A stretch of 12,447 nt of DNA from Nanobdellota archaeon (GCA_020056045.1 JAGVIM010000065.1:1-12447), one strand, 5' to 3'. Numbered from the stretch's first letter, positions 1 through 6,257 are shown. Notes: generated by a model not told the origin, from the sequence alone. A program made the numbers and translations.

Positions 1-36
1 TACTTTAGTAAGTGGATGCAATTTTTGTTGTTTTAA

Positions 37-200
37 TTTCTGAGCATCCTAAAAACAAGTGCCAATCAAACCACATTCGCCAGCAGGCGATTTTTTACCA
101 CAGTAAAAAACCTTTAGGACCTTAGAAATTTTTCAGAAAATTTCTGATGGTGCTCAGAAATCCATAAAAGATTTCTGACATGTGGTGGCACATTGTTTTT
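37..200. ncRNA. Multi-branched structured element (candidate non-coding RNA or structured 3' UTR)
   Basis: A long stem pairs 51-64 plus 71-76 with 180-191 plus 193-200, about 20 bp in total. It is interrupted by a one-base bulge at 192 and a six-base bulge at 65-70. Inside it are four hairpins in tandem: 77-81/86-90 (TCGCC/GGCGA, AGCA loop), 91-98/103-110 (T6AC/GTA6, loop CACA), 120-130/139-150 (one G-T wobble and one bulge) and 154-162/170-178 (perfect 9 bp, 7-base loop). The 3' arm runs into T7 at 196-202, as expected of a terminated transcript. The element lies upstream of the TATA box of the next gene, so it is not that gene's leader. It could be an independent RNA, the 3' end of an unseen upstream gene, or a DNA-level element such as a MITE remnant. 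The pairing is seen directly. Transcription and strand are inferred. I recognise no known RNA family. Confidence 0.5.
77..96 (+). terminator. Small GC hairpin followed by T6 (possible terminator)
   Basis: TCGCC (77-81) pairs with GGCGA (86-90) around an AGCA loop, and T6 (91-96) follows at once. Taken alone it looks like an intrinsic terminator for a gene entering from the left. It is also the first inner hairpin of the larger 51-200 fold, so both readings are possible. Confidence 0.3.
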
Positions 201-207
201 TTGATAA

Positions 208-215
208 TATAAATA
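208..215 (+). promoter_or_regulatory. TATA box upstream of the 245 gene
   Basis: TATAAATA is centred about 33 bases before the ATG at 245. An archaeal start about 25 bases downstream would give a leader of only a few bases. Confidence 0.5.
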
Positions 216-244
216 GTTAAAAACTCTCTTTGGTAATTAATATA

Positions 245-793
245 ATGTCTAAAAAAGAGGGGATCAATAGAAGAGTTCTCTATATAGGTTTAGATGATTC
301 TAATCATGGCAACTATCCAGAATTAGCTCTTGCTTATTTTTCAACAATTACAGGAGATTTTTTATTTGATAATTTTTCTTTTCGTAGAGATCCCAATCTA
401 TTAAACAGACTCCAATCTCCAAAAAGAGACTATAGATTTTTATTATTTTCACAAAGCGACATTGTTCAAGGATTAGATAATCTGGCAGTAGCAGGTCCTA
501 GTTTGATTTTTCCATTTATAGAACAAAAAGGGCCTTTTGAAGGAGTAGTAATTGGTATAGATGGACATTTAAATTCAGCTAGTAAATCCTATTTAAAACA
601 AGAACTTTCAGATTATTTTGAAACAATATCTGTTAATGGATTTATTAAATATAAACAAGGTCATGGAAAAGATAAGTCCTATAGTCAACCTAGAATTCTT
701 GCCTGGGCAGATGCACAAGTTCATCATCTTGCATCAACTCTTTCTCTTAAGACCCTTCAAGCTCATGAAAAAAGAGTCCCTTTAAGACAATAG
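245..793 (+). CDS. Conserved-looking hypothetical protein, possible RNase H-like fold
   Basis: I do not recognise a named family. The product is 182 residues from the ATG at 245. A TTG at 230 in the same frame would add five residues but lies in the expected start-site region, so the ATG is preferred. Near the N-terminus a hydrophobic strand leads into acidic residues (YIGLDDSNHG). A second strand, GVVIGIDGHL near residue 105, also ends in Asp, and a C-terminal helix carries another Asp (PRILAWADAQVHH). Strand-Asp followed by a 'DG' strand and a late helix recalls the RNase HII/RNase H-like arrangement, but this is a weak fold-level guess. No signal peptide or membrane segment is visible. The gene is the first of three plus-strand genes and precedes an Fe-S nuclease and a helicase. 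It has its own TATA box, so co-transcription is not required. Confidence 0.75.
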   Translation: MSKKEGINRRVLYIGLDDSNHGNYPELALAYFSTITGDFLFDNFSFRRDPNLLNRLQSPKRDYRFLLFSQSDIVQGLDNLAVAGPSLIFPFIEQKGPFEGVVIGIDGHLNSASKSYLKQELSDYFETISVNGFIKYKQGHGKDKSYSQPRILAWADAQVHHLASTLSLKTLQAHEKRVPLRQ

Positions 794-810
794 AAATACT
801 TTTAACCTAT

Positions 811-820
811 TATAATTTAT
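811..820 (+). promoter_or_regulatory. TATA-like element upstream of the 844 nuclease gene
   Basis: TATAATTTAT is centred about 28 bases before the ATG at 844, in a 50-base gap with no Shine-Dalgarno site. This suggests a leaderless or near-leaderless mRNA. Confidence 0.4.
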
Positions 821-843
821 CTTAAACACTAATTAATCTTAAA

Positions 844-1611
844 ATGGTGCTCTACTCTCATTCACGCCTTTCAACATTTGAACAATGTCCTTTAAAATTT
901 AAATTTAGATATATTGATAAGTTAGAACCAGAAATAAAACAGTCTATAGAAGGTTTTCTAGGAAATAAGGTTCATGATAGTCTTGAATTTATTTATAGAG
1001 AAGCTTGCAAAGGAAGAACAGTTGAACTAGATGAACTAATTGAATTTTATATTCAAGTTTGGAACAAAGAATATACAAATGAAATAAAAGTAATAAAAGA
1101 AGAATTAAATGCAGAACATTATTTTGAAAAAGGAGTTAAGTTTTTAATTGATTACTTTACAGAAAATTATCCATTTAAAGATAATACTATTGCAGTTGAA
1201 AAACAAATAATAATTGATTTAGATAAAGAAAATCCAGGAAAATACAAACTTCAAGGATTTATTGACAGACTTGTTCATAATAAAGATACTAACATTTTTG
1301 AAATCCATGATTATAAAACAGGTCAAATAAAAACCCAAGAGGATTTAGATAAAGATAGGCAACTCGCATTATATTCTCTAGGCATAAGAGAATCTTTTCC
1401 AGAAGCTGCAGATATTCATTTGATCTGGCATTTTCTTGATCTTAACAAGAAAATGAGTTCAAGAAGAACTCTTGAAGAATTAAATCAATTGAAGCAAGAG
1501 ATAATTAATTTAATAAATAAAATTGAGTCTACTAGTGATTTTCAAGCAAATCCAGGAAACCTCTGCAAATGGTGTGAGTTTCAAGGATATTGTGATTCTA
1601 GGGAAGAATAG
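844..1611 (+). CDS. PD-(D/E)XK nuclease, Cas4/RecB-like, with Fe-S-type cysteines
   Basis: This 255-residue protein is a RecB/Cas4-type nuclease (PDDEXK_1 class). Visible motifs are SHSRLSTFEQCP at the N-terminus, His44 (GNKVHDSLE), Asp141 (GFIDR), Asp156 and Lys158 in IHDYKTG, and the Gln173/Tyr177 motif QLALY. Cys15 and C-terminal Cys241, Cys244 and Cys250 (CKWCEFQGYC) match the four-cysteine pattern that binds a [4Fe-4S] cluster in Cas4 and AddB. The family cuts DNA ends or single strands with Mg2+ or Mn2+. Length and motif order are complete and the gene looks intact. The gene lies 185 bases before an XPD-like Fe-S helicase on the same strand, which suggests joint action on DNA ends or flaps. 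No cas1, cas2 or CRISPR repeats are visible, so I do not call it Cas4. The family assignment is strong; the specific role is unknown. Confidence 0.9.
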   Translation: MVLYSHSRLSTFEQCPLKFKFRYIDKLEPEIKQSIEGFLGNKVHDSLEFIYREACKGRTVELDELIEFYIQVWNKEYTNEIKVIKEELNAEHYFEKGVKFLIDYFTENYPFKDNTIAVEKQIIIDLDKENPGKYKLQGFIDRLVHNKDTNIFEIHDYKTGQIKTQEDLDKDRQLALYSLGIRESFPEAADIHLIWHFLDLNKKMSSRRTLEELNQLKQEIINLINKIESTSDFQANPGNLCKWCEFQGYCDSREE

Positions 1612-1765
1612 GATTATTCTTGAGAATTTTCACACAAATTCTTATATACTCTCATTTATATTTTATAGTTCTAACTTATTGTTAATATCAATAACTAAAA
1701 AGATAAGGATGAGTAGAAAAAGTAATTGTATTATAAACTTTGCAAAAACTCTTAATATCTTTTAA

Positions 1766-1773
1766 TTTAAATA
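1766..1773 (+). promoter_or_regulatory. TATA box for the helicase gene
   Basis: TTTAAATA is centred about 27 bases before the ATG at 1797. An AAAGGTA stretch at 1782-1788 is a weak possible ribosome site. The 185-base gap from 1612 otherwise holds only AT-rich sequence with short T runs, so the helicase has a promoter separate from the nuclease. Confidence 0.5.
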
Positions 1774-1796
1774 AAATAAAAAAAGGTAAATAAAAT

Positions 1797-2264
1797 ATGT
1801 GGTCATTATATGAAGATGAAAAAGAATTGAAGCCCTTGATTTTTTCAAATGGAAAATCCCAGGCAGACGTAGTTAAAGAAGTCATTGAAGGAGTCAATCA
1901 AGGCCATAAAATAATATTTATAAGGGGGATGATGGGCACAGGAAAATCTGCAATTGCCCTAAATCTCGCAAGGAAATTTGGAAAAACATCTATTGTTGTT
2001 CCAATAAAATCTCTTCAAGAACAATATATTAAAGACTATTCTGAAAACAAATATGTTCTTCTTAATGGAAAAAAACTAACAATCCAACCAATTCTTGGAA
2101 GGCAGAACTTTAAATGCAAATATCTTGAAGAAGATGAAATAAAAGGTCTTGAAAATATTCAAAAGAAAGAGATGCAAATCTTTTTGAAACTCTTCAAGAA
2201 AGATCAAGACCAAATAAGGCTAAAACAGATACCTGTGATAATAATTATCTTCCTTGTAAAATAG
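1797..2264 (+). CDS. XPD/DinG-like Fe-S helicase, N-terminal fragment (frameshifted)
   Basis: This frame encodes the first part of a superfamily 2 helicase of the XPD/DinG (DEAD_2) group. Residues 44-51, GMMGTGKS, form the Walker A motif. Motif Ia follows near residues 66-80 (SIVVPIKSLQEQY). GRQNFKC at 101-107 is the sequence that carries the first Fe-S cysteine in XPD-type helicases. After about codon 125 the frame no longer reads as family sequence and soon stops at 2262-2264. The remaining helicase motifs continue in the -1 frame, which is open from 2153. Restoring one base near the T5 run at 2181-2185 would join the two into about 643 residues. The break may be a real mutation or an assembly or sequencing error. 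If real, this fragment alone cannot be an active helicase. Confidence 0.8.
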   Translation: MWSLYEDEKELKPLIFSNGKSQADVVKEVIEGVNQGHKIIFIRGMMGTGKSAIALNLARKFGKTSIVVPIKSLQEQYIKDYSENKYVLLNGKKLTIQPILGRQNFKCKYLEEDEIKGLENIQKKEMQIFLKLFKKDQDQIRLKQIPVIIIIFLVK

Positions 2265-3727
2265 AAATAAAAGAAAAAAATCTTTCAATATTAAAAGAAT
2301 ATATTAAAAAAAATCCCGCTGTTAAACTTTCTAATTTTGATTCTGTTGAAGACATAAAAAGAATAACAATTGCTCCTGTTTGTGAGTATTGGTCACCAAT
2401 AGTTGCAGAAGAGTTTGAAACAAAAAGATTCAAGGATGCAATAAAAAAGCAATACACAGGAATAAACAAGAAAAAATATGCTTTTTACCAAAGAAAATCA
2501 GGTTGTCCTTATTATAATCAGTATAATGCCTATATTGATGCAGATGTTATAATTTTTAATAGTTTAAAATATAAAATTGAAAGTATGATGGGAAGAAAAC
2601 CTGCAACAAATATTGAGATAATTGATGAATGTGATGAATTTTTAGATAGTTTTGCAGAACAAGAACAGATCAATATTTCAAGACTTCAATTTTCCCTTAA
2701 TATGCTTTTTTCTCCAGATCCAAAAATAAAAGAAACAATTGATAAGTTAATAGATATAACAAATGCAATCAAGGTTTCTGAAAAATTAAAAGAATCAGAT
2801 GAAATTCATGAGTTAAACAATACTCTTGTTCAGGAATTGTTAGAAACTGTTCTTGAAAATCCAGATCTTTTGGATTTAATTGAATCAGATGACCATAACT
2901 ATTTATTTCATCTAGACAAGGCTGCAAAAAAGTTTTATGATTTCATGGATGAAACTTTTTTTTCAGTTGAAAAAAGAGAAAATGATAAAATAATCACTTT
3001 AGTAACAACAAACTTAGATAAGCAACTTAAAACAATGGTTGATAATAATAAAGTTGTTGTAATGATGTCTGGAACAATTCATTCTGAAACGGTTTTAAAA
3101 AATATTTTTGGTCTTGATACATTTAAAGTAATAGAAGCAGAAATTGAACATCAAGGAGAACTAATAAAATGTAAGCATGGTTATGAAGTAGATTGCAGCT
3201 ATGAAAGCTTTAGATCAAAAAGAGTAACAAGAGAAACCTATCTAAAAGCTCTTTCAAAATCCATCAGCTGTGCAAAATCTCCAACCCTTGTTCATGTCAA
3301 TAGTTTTTCAGATCTCCCAACAGATCAGGAAAAAGCTCTGTTTAGTTTAGATAATCTTCCAACTCAAATAGAATTAATAGAAGAGCAAAACAATGATCCA
3401 ACAGCCAAGCGAGTAAGGGAATTTAGAGATAAAAAAACAAAAATTCTATTCACAACAAAATGCAATAGGGGTGTTGATTTTCCAGGAGACATATGCAATA
3501 GCATAGTTATCACAAGATTTCCCTATCCCAACATATCATCAATCTTTTGGAAAATTCTCAAGAGAAACAAGCCTCAACATTTCATGTCCTTTTACATGGA
3601 TAAGTCAAGGCGAGAGCTTATGCAAAAGGTTTATCGAGGTTTGCGAAGTAAAACTGATAAAGTTTATCTTTTATCTCCTGATAAAAGGGTGTTGGATTTT
3701 AATTTTGACAGAGATCCTAAAAAATAA
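2153..3727 (+). CDS. XPD/DinG-like Fe-S helicase, C-terminal part (frameshift continuation)
   Basis: This frame is open from 2153 to the stop at 3725-3727, and its first ATG is at 2585. It carries the rest of the helicase. Cysteines at codons 2234, 2255, 2381 and 2504 (the last in SGCPYY) are candidate ligands for the Fe-S cluster begun by Cys107 of the N-terminal part. Next are a DEAH-box variant, IIDECDEF, at 2618-2641, a motif-III-like MMSGT near 3065, the segment ILFTTKCNRGVDFPG (motif V region), and a motif VI variant, QKVYRGLRSKTD, near 3622-3657. Good family sequence lies upstream of the ATG at 2585 in this frame, so that ATG is not the natural start. XPD/DinG enzymes unwind DNA 5' to 3' in repair and in some defence systems. 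The protein is cytoplasmic with no membrane segments. Function depends on whether the frameshift is real. Confidence 0.8.
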   Translation, partial: KYSKERDANLFETLQERSRPNKAKTDTCDNNYLPCKIEIKEKNLSILKEYIKKNPAVKLSNFDSVEDIKRITIAPVCEYWSPIVAEEFETKRFKDAIKKQYTGINKKKYAFYQRKSGCPYYNQYNAYIDADVIIFNSLKYKIESMMGRKPATNIEIIDECDEFLDSFAEQEQINISRLQFSLNMLFSPDPKIKETIDKLIDITNAIKVSEKLKESDEIHELNNTLVQELLETVLENPDLLDLIESDDHNYLFHLDKAAKKFYDFMDETFFSVEKRENDKIITLVTTNLDKQLKTMVDNNKVVVMMSGTIHSETVLKNIFGLDTFKVIEAEIEHQGELIKCKHGYEVDCSYESFRSKRVTRETYLKALSKSISCAKSPTLVHVNSFSDLPTDQEKALFSLDNLPTQIELIEEQNNDPTAKRVREFRDKKTKILFTTKCNRGVDFPGDICNSIVITRFPYPNISSIFWKILKRNKPQHFMSFYMDKSRRELMQKVYRGLRSKTDKVYLLSPDKRVLDFNFDRDPKK

Positions 3728-3741
3728 AGATAATTGCTGGC

Positions 3742-3815
3742 GGAATTAAAATGTTTAAATTCGATCACGATAACAAGAAATAAAATTTTATTAATTATTC
3801 TTTTATTTTAATTCC
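3742..3815. terminator. Inverted repeats between converging genes (possible bidirectional terminator)
   Basis: GGAATTAAAAT (3742-3752) and ATTTTAATTCC (3805-3815) are a perfect 11-bp inverted repeat 52 bases apart. Between them AATAAAATTTTATT (3779-3792) is a perfect 14-base palindrome next to T-rich sequence. The helicase and the minus-strand gene ending at 3803 converge here, which fits a shared termination region. The right arm covers the last codons of the minus-strand gene. Confidence 0.4.
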
Positions 3816-4141
3816 TTATCAGTCTTATATCCTAATCCATTCAACATTTTTTTCATTCTAATAAAGTAATTAATAGTTTCATCCAAGTCTTCAAACCACA
3901 TTATTGCTTTATATCTTTCTCTTGGAATTGTTTTTTTCTTGCTAAATAATACCTCTACAAATCCATTTTTAAGTTTTTTATAACCAACAATCTTATGAGA
4001 TTTATATTTTTCTTTTTCAATATAAAATAAACCACCATCCCAAAGTATAATATCTTTGTTTTTTAAATCAAAAGTTGATGCTCCATTTTTCATAACCCAA
4101 TCCTTTATTATTTTATATTTTCTGTTTTTCATCTTCTCCAT
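3803..4141 (-). CDS. Hypothetical basic protein, 112 residues
   Basis: I do not recognise this family. The protein is Lys-rich, with a hydrophobic and aromatic centre (IILWDGGLFYIEKEKY) and a short C-terminal helix (ETINYFIRMKKMLNGL). There are no cysteines, signal peptide or membrane span. The first ATG at 4141 lies inside the end of the upstream zinc-motif gene, giving a 29-base overlap. A second in-frame ATG at 4132 would shorten this to 20 bases. The overlap implies one mRNA and coupled translation. The small size and pairing with a small zinc protein are typical of virus- or plasmid-derived accessory genes. The reading frame is convincing from its overlap and codon use; the function is unknown. 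Confidence 0.65.
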   Translation of the reverse strand: MEKMKNRKYKIIKDWVMKNGASTFDLKNKDIILWDGGLFYIEKEKYKSHKIVGYKKLKNGFVEVLFSKKKTIPRERYKAIMWFEDLDETINYFIRMKKMLNGLGYKTDKELK

Positions 4142-4313
4142 CTTTTAATCTTTTTAATAATTCATATTTTTCTCCTTTTTCAAATCCAGCATTACACCAA
4201 GGACATTTAATAGTAAACTTCCCATACTCTCTGGCATCCATTTCCCCTAGGGGAACTAAATCTCCAATTGCCCACCAACCAAATCCATAGCATTTAAGAC
4301 ATTTGTTTTTCAT
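4113..4313 (-). CDS. Small zinc-motif protein with DnaJ-type CxxCxGxG
   Basis: This 66-residue protein opens with CLKCYGFG, an exact CxxCxGxG match to half of the DnaJ-type zinc module. A second pair, CPWCNAGF, lies about 29 residues later. The four cysteines can bind one zinc ion. The C-terminus is a charged helix rich in Lys and Glu. Such mini zinc proteins are common in phage and archaeal accessory regions and usually have no assigned function. It lacks a J domain, so it is not a DnaJ chaperone. It overlaps the 112-residue gene downstream by 29 bases and is probably translated from the same message. The start at 4313 is the only ATG that includes the first cysteine pair. Confidence 0.65.
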   Translation of the reverse strand: MKNKCLKCYGFGWWAIGDLVPLGEMDAREYGKFTIKCPWCNAGFEKGEKYELLKRLKDGEDEKQKI

Positions 4314-4520
4314 GTTAATTTAAAAGGCCATATAGAAAAATTAAGCTAAGATTAATGAGCTTTAATCCCTAATCTCTAAACCTTAATTTTTAATCTGTAA
4401 TCTTTGAAGCATCACATCACAACAGTAAGGATATTATCCTCCAATTTGCATTTGGAAATGTAATTCTTAAACTCTCTTAATCTACAGGCCCTTCTTACCT
4501 ATAAAATAGATAAGCATAAA
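4314..4520. other. Gap between minus-strand genes, no gene seen
   Basis: I see no gene in these 207 bases. The minus strand holds four GATTA words spaced 8-15 bases apart between about 4350 and 4405. AGGATA/TATCCT form a 6-bp inverted repeat at 4428-4440. The promoter of the zinc-motif gene should lie near 4330-4345, where only a weak AT-rich match is visible. Confidence 0.4.
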
Positions 4521-4982
4521 CTAATAATCGAGTAATTCAGTATTCCAGTTAGAAATCTGAATTTTATTGTCTAAAGCAGTTTTTTCAGCCTCTAATTTTT
4601 CAATTTCTTCTTCAGTCTCAGATTCATCTAACTGAGGGATATAGTTTTTAGTGTCTTTGTCAAAATACCAACGATCTCTTTTTCTCTCAAATAAACTAGA
4701 CAGATTACTAAGTTTACTTCTTATATCTCCTATCTTAATAATTGCTTCAGCAATAGTTAAGTTATCTCTTTCCAATTTAGAGCTGATATTTGTTTTTTGT
4801 ATCCTTATTTTTAATTTTCTTATATCTTCTATTTTCTTTTCAATATCTTCTGATAATTTTTTAGGATCAAATTCAGTCTTTTTTCCTTCCTCTACAAAAA
4901 CATTCTCCTTTCTAAGAGAAATTAGTCTAGCTAACCTAGATTTTTCTTTTTTCAATAAACTTAAAGCTTCACCAAGATTCAT
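4521..4982 (-). CDS. DIP1984 family protein (DUF6847), coiled coil
   Basis: The 153-residue protein matches the DIP1984 pattern. It starts NLGEALSLLKKEK, has a central IRIQKTNISSKLE helix, repeats an IAEAIIKIGDIRSKLSNL segment, and ends in IQISNWNTELL, the family's usual C-terminal signature. It is almost wholly helical and charged, so a coiled-coil oligomer is expected. The biochemical function of the family is not established as far as I know. The ATG at 4982 is preferred over an in-frame ATG at 5033. The family sequence starts at 4982, GGTGAT (4987-4992) sits just upstream as a Shine-Dalgarno-like site, and a TATA box at 5014-5021 would fall inside the longer version. The gene lies 84 bases downstream of the BRO-N gene but has its own promoter. 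Confidence 0.85.
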   Translation of the reverse strand: MNLGEALSLLKKEKSRLARLISLRKENVFVEEGKKTEFDPKKLSEDIEKKIEDIRKLKIRIQKTNISSKLERDNLTIAEAIIKIGDIRSKLSNLSSLFERKRDRWYFDKDTKNYIPQLDESETEEEIEKLEAEKTALDNKIQISNWNTELLDY

Positions 4983-5013
4983 TTTTATCACCAAGATAGA
5001 ATAAAATCCAGAA

Positions 5014-5021
5014 TTTATATA
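5014..5021 (-). promoter_or_regulatory. TATA box for the DIP1984-family gene
   Basis: On the minus strand this reads TATATAAA, centred about 35 bases before the ATG at 4982. Transcription would begin near 4990, at about the GGTGAT site. Confidence 0.45.
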
Positions 5022-5066
5022 ACTAATACACATGTTTTTGCACCCTCAAAAACATACCTTGATTTA

Positions 5067-5957
5067 CTAATTATTTTCTTGATAAGAATTCAATAACTTT
5101 TTTCTTTTTTTCTTTAGTTTTTCAGGAACCTCTAAGAAGTTTTCATCACTAACAACATCTTCTCCTGTTTTTGATTCAAGTTCTTTTCTTGCATTGCCTG
5201 CCACTTCTCCACCCTGTTTTGCAGCAATTTTATTTTCATCCAAGCCTTGAGCATCTTTTGCCTTTGTAATTGCTGTTGTAGATGCCTCTCCAAGCATAGA
5301 AAATATTAATTCTAAGTCATCCATATGATCTCTGAGATTTTCTTTCTTCAAATTCTTGAATTTTTTATATTCTTCGACTGTTTTACCAAATGTTGCCTGG
5401 CTTATTTCATTTGTCAGTATAGCAAACTCATTTTCTTTCTCTATCTTCCTGTTTTTCCATTCATCAGTCAGTTCTTGTCTTATTGCTATTCCTCTTAATC
5501 TCTTTTCAATCCAATCCTTAGAATATCCCTTTAGTTCATAAAGTTTTTTCATTCTTTCTTGGGCAAGCTCTGGATTTTCTATTTCTTGTATTCTTTCGTA
5601 ACCAATCTTAGCAAGCCATCTTTTGAATGGCTCTGCCTTTTTAGATGGAATTGACTGGATTATCCTGAATATACCTTCAGTATCTACACAATTCATAGAT
5701 TGTTTTCCTCCCTCTGTCTGAATTGGAAGGGTACGGACAATTTGTCCCCACCCCTCTTCTAAAGGTTTGTCCCTCTGTTTCATTTTTGAGATGTAGTCTT
5801 TGGGATTAATAGAGTCAGTTAAAGTGACTATAACATCTTCTAAGACAAACCACCATCTCTCTGCAAACCAAATTCTTCGAATAGCTTTGCCATTAAAAAT
5901 AGCAATATGAGTATCTTCCTCACTTTCACCTTTTTTTTTGTTATTATCTTCAGCCAT
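5067..5957 (-). CDS. BRO-N domain protein, DinD/antirepressor-like
   Basis: The 296-residue protein has an N-terminal BRO-N domain at about residues 15-115. Recognisable parts are IAIFNGKAIRRIWFAERWWF, VLEDVIVTLTDS, and the later VDTEGIFRIIQSIPSKKAEPFKRWLAKIGYERI in segments. The C-terminal half (WIEKRLRGIAIRQELTDEW, then a helix with HMDDLELIFSMLGEASTT) matches the DNA-damage-inducible protein D (DinD) type. BRO-N is a DNA-binding domain of phage antirepressors. E. coli DinD is SOS-induced and inhibits RecA filaments; whether this protein does so in an archaeon is unknown. The acidic and basic C-terminal tail is likely disordered. The start is the first ATG, and the BRO-N domain begins shortly after it. 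Such genes are often found on mobile elements, which fits the accessory context. Confidence 0.9.
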   Translation of the reverse strand: MAEDNNKKKGESEEDTHIAIFNGKAIRRIWFAERWWFVLEDVIVTLTDSINPKDYISKMKQRDKPLEEGWGQIVRTLPIQTEGGKQSMNCVDTEGIFRIIQSIPSKKAEPFKRWLAKIGYERIQEIENPELAQERMKKLYELKGYSKDWIEKRLRGIAIRQELTDEWKNRKIEKENEFAILTNEISQATFGKTVEEYKKFKNLKKENLRDHMDDLELIFSMLGEASTTAITKAKDAQGLDENKIAAKQGGEVAGNARKELESKTGEDVVSDENFLEVPEKLKKKRKKLLNSYQENN

Positions 5958-5977
5958 AATGTATCTAAATTATTATA

Positions 5978-5985
5978 GTTTAAAT
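5978..5985 (-). promoter_or_regulatory. TATA-like element for the BRO-N gene
   Basis: On the minus strand ATTTAAAC, followed by TATAATAA, is centred about 25 bases before the ATG at 5957. That is the right spacing for a leaderless mRNA. Confidence 0.4.
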
Positions 5986-5994
5986 TTGTTTATA

Positions 5995-6210
5995 TTATTC
6001 AATAACCTTTTTATTATCTGCTTTCCTTCCATCAGTATAAACAGCTATAATCTTCCTCCCATTTTCATCTTCTGCTAAATATGAATATAATTCTTTTCCT
6101 TTCTCCAATAAACATCCTTCAGCAACAAGCTTGTTTATTGAAATATAATAAGTCACTCTTTTCAAGCTAATTTTACTCTTCCATCCAAATCCAATAAATT
6201 TAAATTTCAT
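5995..6210 (-). CDS. Small AbrB/SpoVT-like DNA-binding protein
   Basis: The 71-residue product starts at the ATG at 6210. A GTG at 6225 in frame would add five residues but overlaps an inverted-repeat arm, and the TATA box at 6232-6239 fits the ATG exactly at 26 bases. The middle, TYYISINKLVAEGCLLEKGKEL, has the swapped-hairpin pattern of AbrB/SpoVT domains: 'hydrophobic-IS-I-x-K-L-V', then 'L-x-K-G-x-E-L'. It is followed by strands ending in IIAVYTDGRK. These proteins dimerise and bind DNA, often as transition-state regulators or antitoxins. It diverges from another AbrB-like gene across a 76-base gap with a shared operator, so auto- and cross-regulation is likely. No toxin partner lies directly downstream. 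Confidence 0.7.
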   Translation of the reverse strand: MKFKFIGFGWKSKISLKRVTYYISINKLVAEGCLLEKGKELYSYLAEDENGRKIIAVYTDGRKADNKKVIE

Positions 6211-6216
6211 AAATAT

Positions 6217-6255
6217 TTTAGGCACCTCAAATATATAAATCTTTTGGTGCCTAAA
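6217..6255. promoter_or_regulatory. Perfect inverted-repeat operator between divergent AbrB-like genes
   Basis: TTTAGGCACC (6217-6226) and GGTGCCTAAA (6246-6255) form a perfect 10-bp inverted repeat around 19 bases. The centre holds the minus-strand TATA box (6232-6239). The right arm ends two bases before the plus-strand TATA box, in the TFB-recognition position. A dimer bound here would block both promoters. Confidence 0.7.
6232..6239 (-). promoter_or_regulatory. TATA box for the minus-strand AbrB-like gene
   Basis: The minus strand reads TTTATATA, centred 26 bases before the ATG at 6210 and lying between the two operator arms. The spacing implies a leaderless mRNA. Confidence 0.6.
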
Positions 6256-6257
6256 GA

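Noticed and set aside
230..244. Upstream TTG start for the first gene
   Set aside because: It adds only five residues and lies at the expected transcription start; the ATG at 245 fits better.
1523..1897. Short open frames on both strands around the nuclease-helicase gap
   Set aside because: They overlap the two real genes in other frames and have low-complexity composition.
2153..2200. Programmed -1 frameshift in the helicase
   Set aside because: No clear X XXY YYZ slippery heptamer in the correct frame; a simple one-base loss in T5 explains it better.
3750..3782. Ten-codon open frame after the helicase
   Set aside because: Too short, with no promoter or family sign, and it lies in the convergent terminator region.
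4340..4405. Repeated GATTA words in the gap before the zinc-protein gene
   Set aside because: Spacing is irregular and the words are short in AT-rich DNA, so chance is likely.
4651..5541. Open frames on the plus strand opposite the DIP1984 and BRO-N genes
   Set aside because: Antisense shadows of well-supported genes, rich in Ser, Leu and Phe as expected from reading AT-rich coding DNA backwards.
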